A stretch of DNA of 64,000 nucleotides from Arthrobacter sp. 31Y (GTDB lineage Bacteria; Actinomycetota; Actinomycetes; Actinomycetales; Micrococcaceae): assembly GCF_000526335.1 (NCBI RefSeq), contig NZ_JAFW01000001.1, forward strand, positions 1,550,001 to 1,614,000, written 5' to 3'. The notes beneath the pieces were generated by a model, which was given only the letters and a program-made list of their open reading frames with translations, did not search any database and was not told the origin of the DNA. This document shows positions 60,819 to 64,000 of the stretch, piece by piece. The translations under genes and the position numbers were made by a program. How positions within the stretch are numbered: position 1 is the first letter of the stretch; each line of letters starts with the position of its first letter.

Positions 60819-62488
60819 GAGTTCCCCCTCGTGGATTGGGTGGTTTGCCCGGACCGTCCCGGCCATAGCGGCGAGTTCATGGCCGTCTCCCACAGCCACT
60901 CCCCCAAGCTGAGCTCCCGTTGGCTGGTCACTTCGGCGCGTCCGGAGGAGGACAGGTTCATGCCTGATTCCAACTCGCTTGGATAGGCCAGTACCGGCAG
61001 GTTGTTGCCGGCTAGGGCGATCGGGGCGATGGTGTCCAGCGTTGCCATGGAGTTCGACGGCGGCGGGTCACCAATGGCGGCCTGGCCCAGTTTTTCGTGG
61101 ATGATCATTCCCTGCGATTGCAGAGTCACATGATCACCGGGTTCGAACGCCTTGCCGGAACCTTGCAGCGGGGTCACGATGCGCAATTGGCCGTCTGCAT
61201 ACGTGTAGCCGGCTACGGTCACGGACCTCATGGGCACGAGCGCTAAGAGTGCTCCGACAACAAGGACGCCCAAACCGACGACCAGGATCCTCCTCCATGC
61301 CGGGCTTCCCTTCAGGGTTGCCACACGGAAAAACCGGAAGACACCCTTGGCAGCCATCACCAGCAGCAGGCAAAGGACAGCGAAGACAACAAGATGCCCC
61401 ACATAGCCAAGCTGCAGGAAGATCGGCACGAGTCGTTGGTAACCGACCACCATGAAGGCAATTCCTGATAAGAAGCTCGCAAGCCCAAACCACGGGAGGT
61501 AGCCCAGGTTTGGGGAAGGGATCCGGGAACCGAGAACGCGTGAGCGGACGACGTCGGCCAACCCATCCATCGACTTCTTCCGGAGGTGGGGGATGTCCAC
61601 TGCAGACATCAAAGCTACGTAGCCGTCCAATTTGATGAAGGGAAAGAGATTCAACACCGCCACGGCGTAGCAAATCATCCCGTAGAGCACTGCGGCATCC
61701 TTCACAGGCGAGTCCGGGATGAACACCTGACCCGTCATGGCAATGCTCCCTAGGGCAACATGCACCAACGGTCCGGCAAGGGCCACGAGCACCCGCTGCT
61801 TTCCGGAACTCAAGCGCCACCCATCGGTAACGTCGCAGAAAAAGGCCGGCGAGAGGTAGAACAACATGATCCCGATCCGCCGCGGCGTGCCGCCAAAGTA
61901 AGTTAGCGCCATGCCATGACCCAGTTCGTGCAGCAGGGTGGACACGAACATCGCTGCCACCACGTACAAATAGGCCTCCAAAGGAAGTGGCGTTGAGAGA
62001 ACACGCCACATGCTGGGCCCTGCGAAAAACACACCGATCAATCCGCTGAGCAGGAGCAACAGTGCTGCGACTGCCCCAGCGGGTCTCATCATGGCTGCAA
62101 CTGCCGGGCGGAATCTCTCCAACAGCGGTGCCGGGTTGAAAAGGGTGAATTGCACGGTGAAGGGCGGTCTGAACTGGACCCGTCGAGTCTCAGCCGGCCC
62201 CGCGCCGTCGTCGAAAATTCCCGTGTGCGCCAACTGGCGCACAATCCCTTCCACGTCCGCAGGCGTCCAGACGGGTCCCAGCAGCTGGGCGATCTGGGCT
62301 GGTTGCATGTCACCGTCCACAGCTTTCAAGACATCGGCGACGTCGGACGAGACCCGCGCTTTCGGCACACCATTGATGGCGACGATCCAAGGCCCGCCCT
62401 CCTGCAGCGGCACGTCAACGGATGCAGACGATGCAAGCTGCACCGGCCACTCAAGTTCACCGCGCACAGTCTTCCCCCATCTGCTCAT
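60815..62488 (-). CDS. M50-family zinc metallopeptidase with N-terminal PqqD-like region
   Basis: 557 residues. Residues about 25-115 look like a PqqD/RRE-type peptide-binding winged helix (VPKARVSSDVADVLKAVDGDMQPAQIAQLL... VRQLAHTGIF). About 10 membrane helices surround the active site HELGH (about 190) and the second metal-site region LFPFIKLDGY. A periplasmic-side C-terminal domain follows. Such enzymes (YydH-like) mature or process RiPP peptides at the membrane. The ATG overlaps the YcaO stop. Confidence 0.85.
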   Translation of the reverse strand: MSRWGKTVRGELEWPVQLASSASVDVPLQEGGPWIVAINGVPKARVSSDVADVLKAVDGDMQPAQIAQLLGPVWTPADVEGIVRQLAHTGIFDDGAGPAETRRVQFRPPFTVQFTLFNPAPLLERFRPAVAAMMRPAGAVAALLLLLSGLIGVFFAGPSMWRVLSTPLPLEAYLYVVAAMFVSTLLHELGHGMALTYFGGTPRRIGIMLFYLSPAFFCDVTDGWRLSSGKQRVLVALAGPLVHVALGSIAMTGQVFIPDSPVKDAAVLYGMICYAVAVLNLFPFIKLDGYVALMSAVDIPHLRKKSMDGLADVVRSRVLGSRIPSPNLGYLPWFGLASFLSGIAFMVVGYQRLVPIFLQLGYVGHLVVFAVLCLLLVMAAKGVFRFFRVATLKGSPAWRRILVVGLGVLVVGALLALVPMRSVTVAGYTYADGQLRIVTPLQGSGKAFEPGDHVTLQSQGMIIHEKLGQAAIGDPPPSNSMATLDTIAPIALAGNNLPVLAYPSELESGMNLSSSGRAEVTSQRELSLGEWLWETAMNSPLWPGRSGQTTQSTRGNS

Positions 62489-63732
62489 ATCAATGGATGC
62501 GGGGTTGAGGGGCAGCCAGGCATGACAAACAGCCCTTTGCTCTCGTCCATGGTCAAGGGGACAGCCCCGGGGCAGATGGCCTTACCGGCCACCCACCCCA
62601 ACTCCTGGATCGCTGGGGGAAGCCTGTGCGTGAGGTTGACCCAGTGAGTGCTGATGTTTCGTCCGGCCAAATGCTGCACCAGGATATCCACGTCAGGCAC
62701 AGGGTGGCTTGCGGGAAAGCAGGACGATGTGAAGGTTCCAACCCACTGCCTCAACTCAGCGATCGCCGGTGCAGTTGTCCAGAAGTCAGCACGGGAGTCG
62801 TCATCCGTCACCGGCACATCCGCCACCGGTGCATCCGTCAACTCGGAGACTGGCCCGACCGAAGCCGGGCGGGCAGACTCTTCCCGGGCTAGATAGAGCT
62901 CCCGGATTTGCAGCCCTTCTTGGAGAGCTCCCCTGAGGGCAATGACAGGGTCCGAGGCTGCTTTGAGTCCCACGGCGCCAAAGCCAGCAGACCCCTTCTG
63001 CTCCGTGATGATGCAAACTGCAGTCAACAGCGGGCTGTCGTTGCTCGGAATGAAGGCAAGGGTGGGTTCCACGCCGGCCGCCCGGGCAGCAATCATGAGC
63101 AAACCAAGTCCCCTGGTTTCCGGCGCCTGACGGGTAGCTACGGGCATGCTTTCGGCATCGAACTTTTCCAGCGGGGTCCTCCGCCGCCACGCTGCAAGGA
63201 AGGCATCGCGTTCCACTACCTCCGCTATGCCGGAGCGCTGGGCGAAGGCTTCCGAGGGGCCGGAGGCTGCGCCGTTGGGTGAGGGATCGAAGTATGCATC
63301 CCAGGGGTTCAGCTGTCCGCGTCCAGGGGTGTAGTCCACAACGGGAGCGGGCACCAGGGTGGGGTCTCCCGTCAGCAGATCAGTGGCCCGGTACCAAGGG
63401 AAGTCGCAGGCGAGGGCTGACGCGCATCCTAAACCGGCACCCACATAATCCATTCTCATGTCGAGGCTGCCGCTCCGAGCAAGCAATCGCTCGGAATCTG
63501 CGGGCGCGGGAACCAGTGCGAATCGTTCAACCGCTTCACCCGCCCCTCTCGTCAGCGATGCCCGCTTCGTGACGTCGTAGGCGCCTACGGCAGAAGCGAG
63601 CTGAGCACCCGGTGCGCTATTGGCTAATCGCCCCACGGTTCGCCACAGCCCCACCTCATTGGGTACGTACACGGATGCTTCTGACACGAGTCCCAAGGAA
63701 GGGTGGAGCGTTCGTACGGCATCTACGCTCAT
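62485..63732 (-). CDS. YcaO-domain protein (azoline-forming cyclodehydratase type)
   Basis: 415 residues from the ATG at 63732, which overlaps the preceding stop (ATGA); a start at 63747 adds five residues. YcaO ATP-site patterns are clear: ASLTRGAGEAVERFAL; NGAASGPSEAFAQRSGIAEVVERDAFLAAWRRR; RGALQEGLQIRELYL. The C-terminus ends PSTPHPLI, close to the PxPxP end of azoline cyclodehydratases. The enzyme would use ATP to turn Ser/Thr/Cys of a precursor peptide into oxazolines or thiazolines. Its usual E1-like partner is not in the window. Confidence 0.9.
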   Translation of the reverse strand: MSVDAVRTLHPSLGLVSEASVYVPNEVGLWRTVGRLANSAPGAQLASAVGAYDVTKRASLTRGAGEAVERFALVPAPADSERLLARSGSLDMRMDYVGAGLGCASALACDFPWYRATDLLTGDPTLVPAPVVDYTPGRGQLNPWDAYFDPSPNGAASGPSEAFAQRSGIAEVVERDAFLAAWRRRTPLEKFDAESMPVATRQAPETRGLGLLMIAARAAGVEPTLAFIPSNDSPLLTAVCIITEQKGSAGFGAVGLKAASDPVIALRGALQEGLQIRELYLAREESARPASVGPVSELTDAPVADVPVTDDDSRADFWTTAPAIAELRQWVGTFTSSCFPASHPVPDVDILVQHLAGRNISTHWVNLTHRLPPAIQELGWVAGKAICPGAVPLTMDESKGLFVMPGCPSTPHPLI

Positions 63733-64000
63733 TTGCCGCAAACCCATAGCTCCACGTCATGCAAATCAGGGCTTGGTGACGCCATCCGTACCGGCCGGCG
63801 TTCCAGGATGTTGAGTCCTTCGGCAGCGATCTCCTCCTCAAGGAGGCTGTTGCTCAGAAAGGCGAGGTCGCTGGCGTATGCGGACGATCTATAGGTCCCG
63901 TCTATGCCGAAGCTGACATGGATCATGGTCACGTGACGCGCCCCGTTGGCAGCGTCCCGGCCTTCCGCGGTGATCAGGAACGAATCGTCCCCCAGGGCCG
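63729..64000 (-). CDS. C-terminal fragment of an unrecognised RiPP-operon gene (cut by window edge)
   Basis: About 89 residues in the open minus frame, starting beyond the right edge and ending in ELWVCGK with a TGA that overlaps the YcaO ATG. Features seen: DDSFLITAEGRDAANGARHVTMIHVSFGIDG, then YASDLAFLSNSLLEEEIAAEGLNILERRPVR. I cannot assign it; given the position it may be a dehydrogenase, E1-like partner or another tailoring enzyme. Its coupling to YcaO makes it part of the cluster. Confidence 0.75.
   Translation of the reverse strand, partial: ALGDDSFLITAEGRDAANGARHVTMIHVSFGIDGTYRSSAYASDLAFLSNSLLEEEIAAEGLNILERRPVRMASPSPDLHDVELWVCGK

Noticed and set aside
58452..64000. Reading the cluster as a daptide or epipeptide system
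   Set aside because: M50 plus ABC genes fit those too, but the YcaO enzyme points to an azoline-type pathway; no radical-SAM or daptide dehydrogenase/aminotransferase is seen.

Overview
The window is high-GC actinobacterial chromosome, most like Arthrobacter/Paenarthrobacter (Micrococcaceae). This is judged from gene content and style: many ATGA/GTGA-coupled genes, GTG and TTG starts, IclR/TetR/NrtR regulators, a LID-less adenylate kinase and large intergenic palindromes. I see no rRNA, tRNA, CRISPR array, transposase or phage gene. The region is dense with small operons and looks accessory and catabolic rather than core.

Layout. 0-8 kb: a Gfo/Idh/MocA dehydrogenase (cut by the left edge), an MHS-type transporter and an IclR regulator on the minus strand; then a LysR gene followed by a YciI / zinc alcohol dehydrogenase / FAD-dehydrogenase operon with a palindrome in front. 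7.7-14.5 kb: a class I glutamine amidotransferase, an MFS exporter, an ammonium channel with a GlnR-type site, a DUF1992 protein and a SulP-STAS-carbonic anhydrase fusion. 14.7-20.8 kb: a secreted beta-propeller/FG-GAP protein, an acyl-CoA dehydrogenase / PIG-L-methyltransferase / glycosyltransferase operon, and an extra adenylate kinase. 20.8-27.6 kb: an ArsR-SRPBCC pair, an RpiR regulator divergent from an MFS/GAF/amidohydrolase operon, two unrecognised small proteins and an SDR. 27.8-30.7 kb: a processive glycosyltransferase, a tiny LAxTG-type membrane protein and a secreted GH16 glucanase. 30.8-36.8 kb: Nudix, SDR/TetR, an alpha/beta hydrolase, an XRE plus membrane-protein pair with two clear operators, MOSC, and a tRNA nucleotidyltransferase-like enzyme. 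36.9-46.3 kb: a heterodimeric ABC exporter, aldo/keto reductase, hydrolase, CYTH-CHAD protein and a run of small proteins. 46.5-50.8 kb: an IclR-controlled CoA-transferase/enoyl-CoA hydratase operon, a thymidylate-kinase-like protein and a small membrane protein.

Two systems stand out. At 50.9-53.7 kb an NrtR-type Nudix regulator is divergent from an SPFH protein and a diverged NAD-kinase-like protein, with two NrtR-like palindromes between them. At 58.4-64.0 kb, on the minus strand and running off the right edge, is a tightly coupled RiPP operon: a YcaO enzyme, an M50 metallopeptidase with an N-terminal PqqD-like region, an ABC ATPase, two permeases and a small membrane protein. This resembles a thiazole/oxazole-modified (streptolysin/plantazolicin-class) peptide cluster. 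The precursor and remaining enzymes are not in the window. Between the two lie an orphan AT-richer PD-(D/E)XK (HsdR N-terminal-like) protein, a membrane protein, an acetyltransferase and a gamma-glutamyltransferase.
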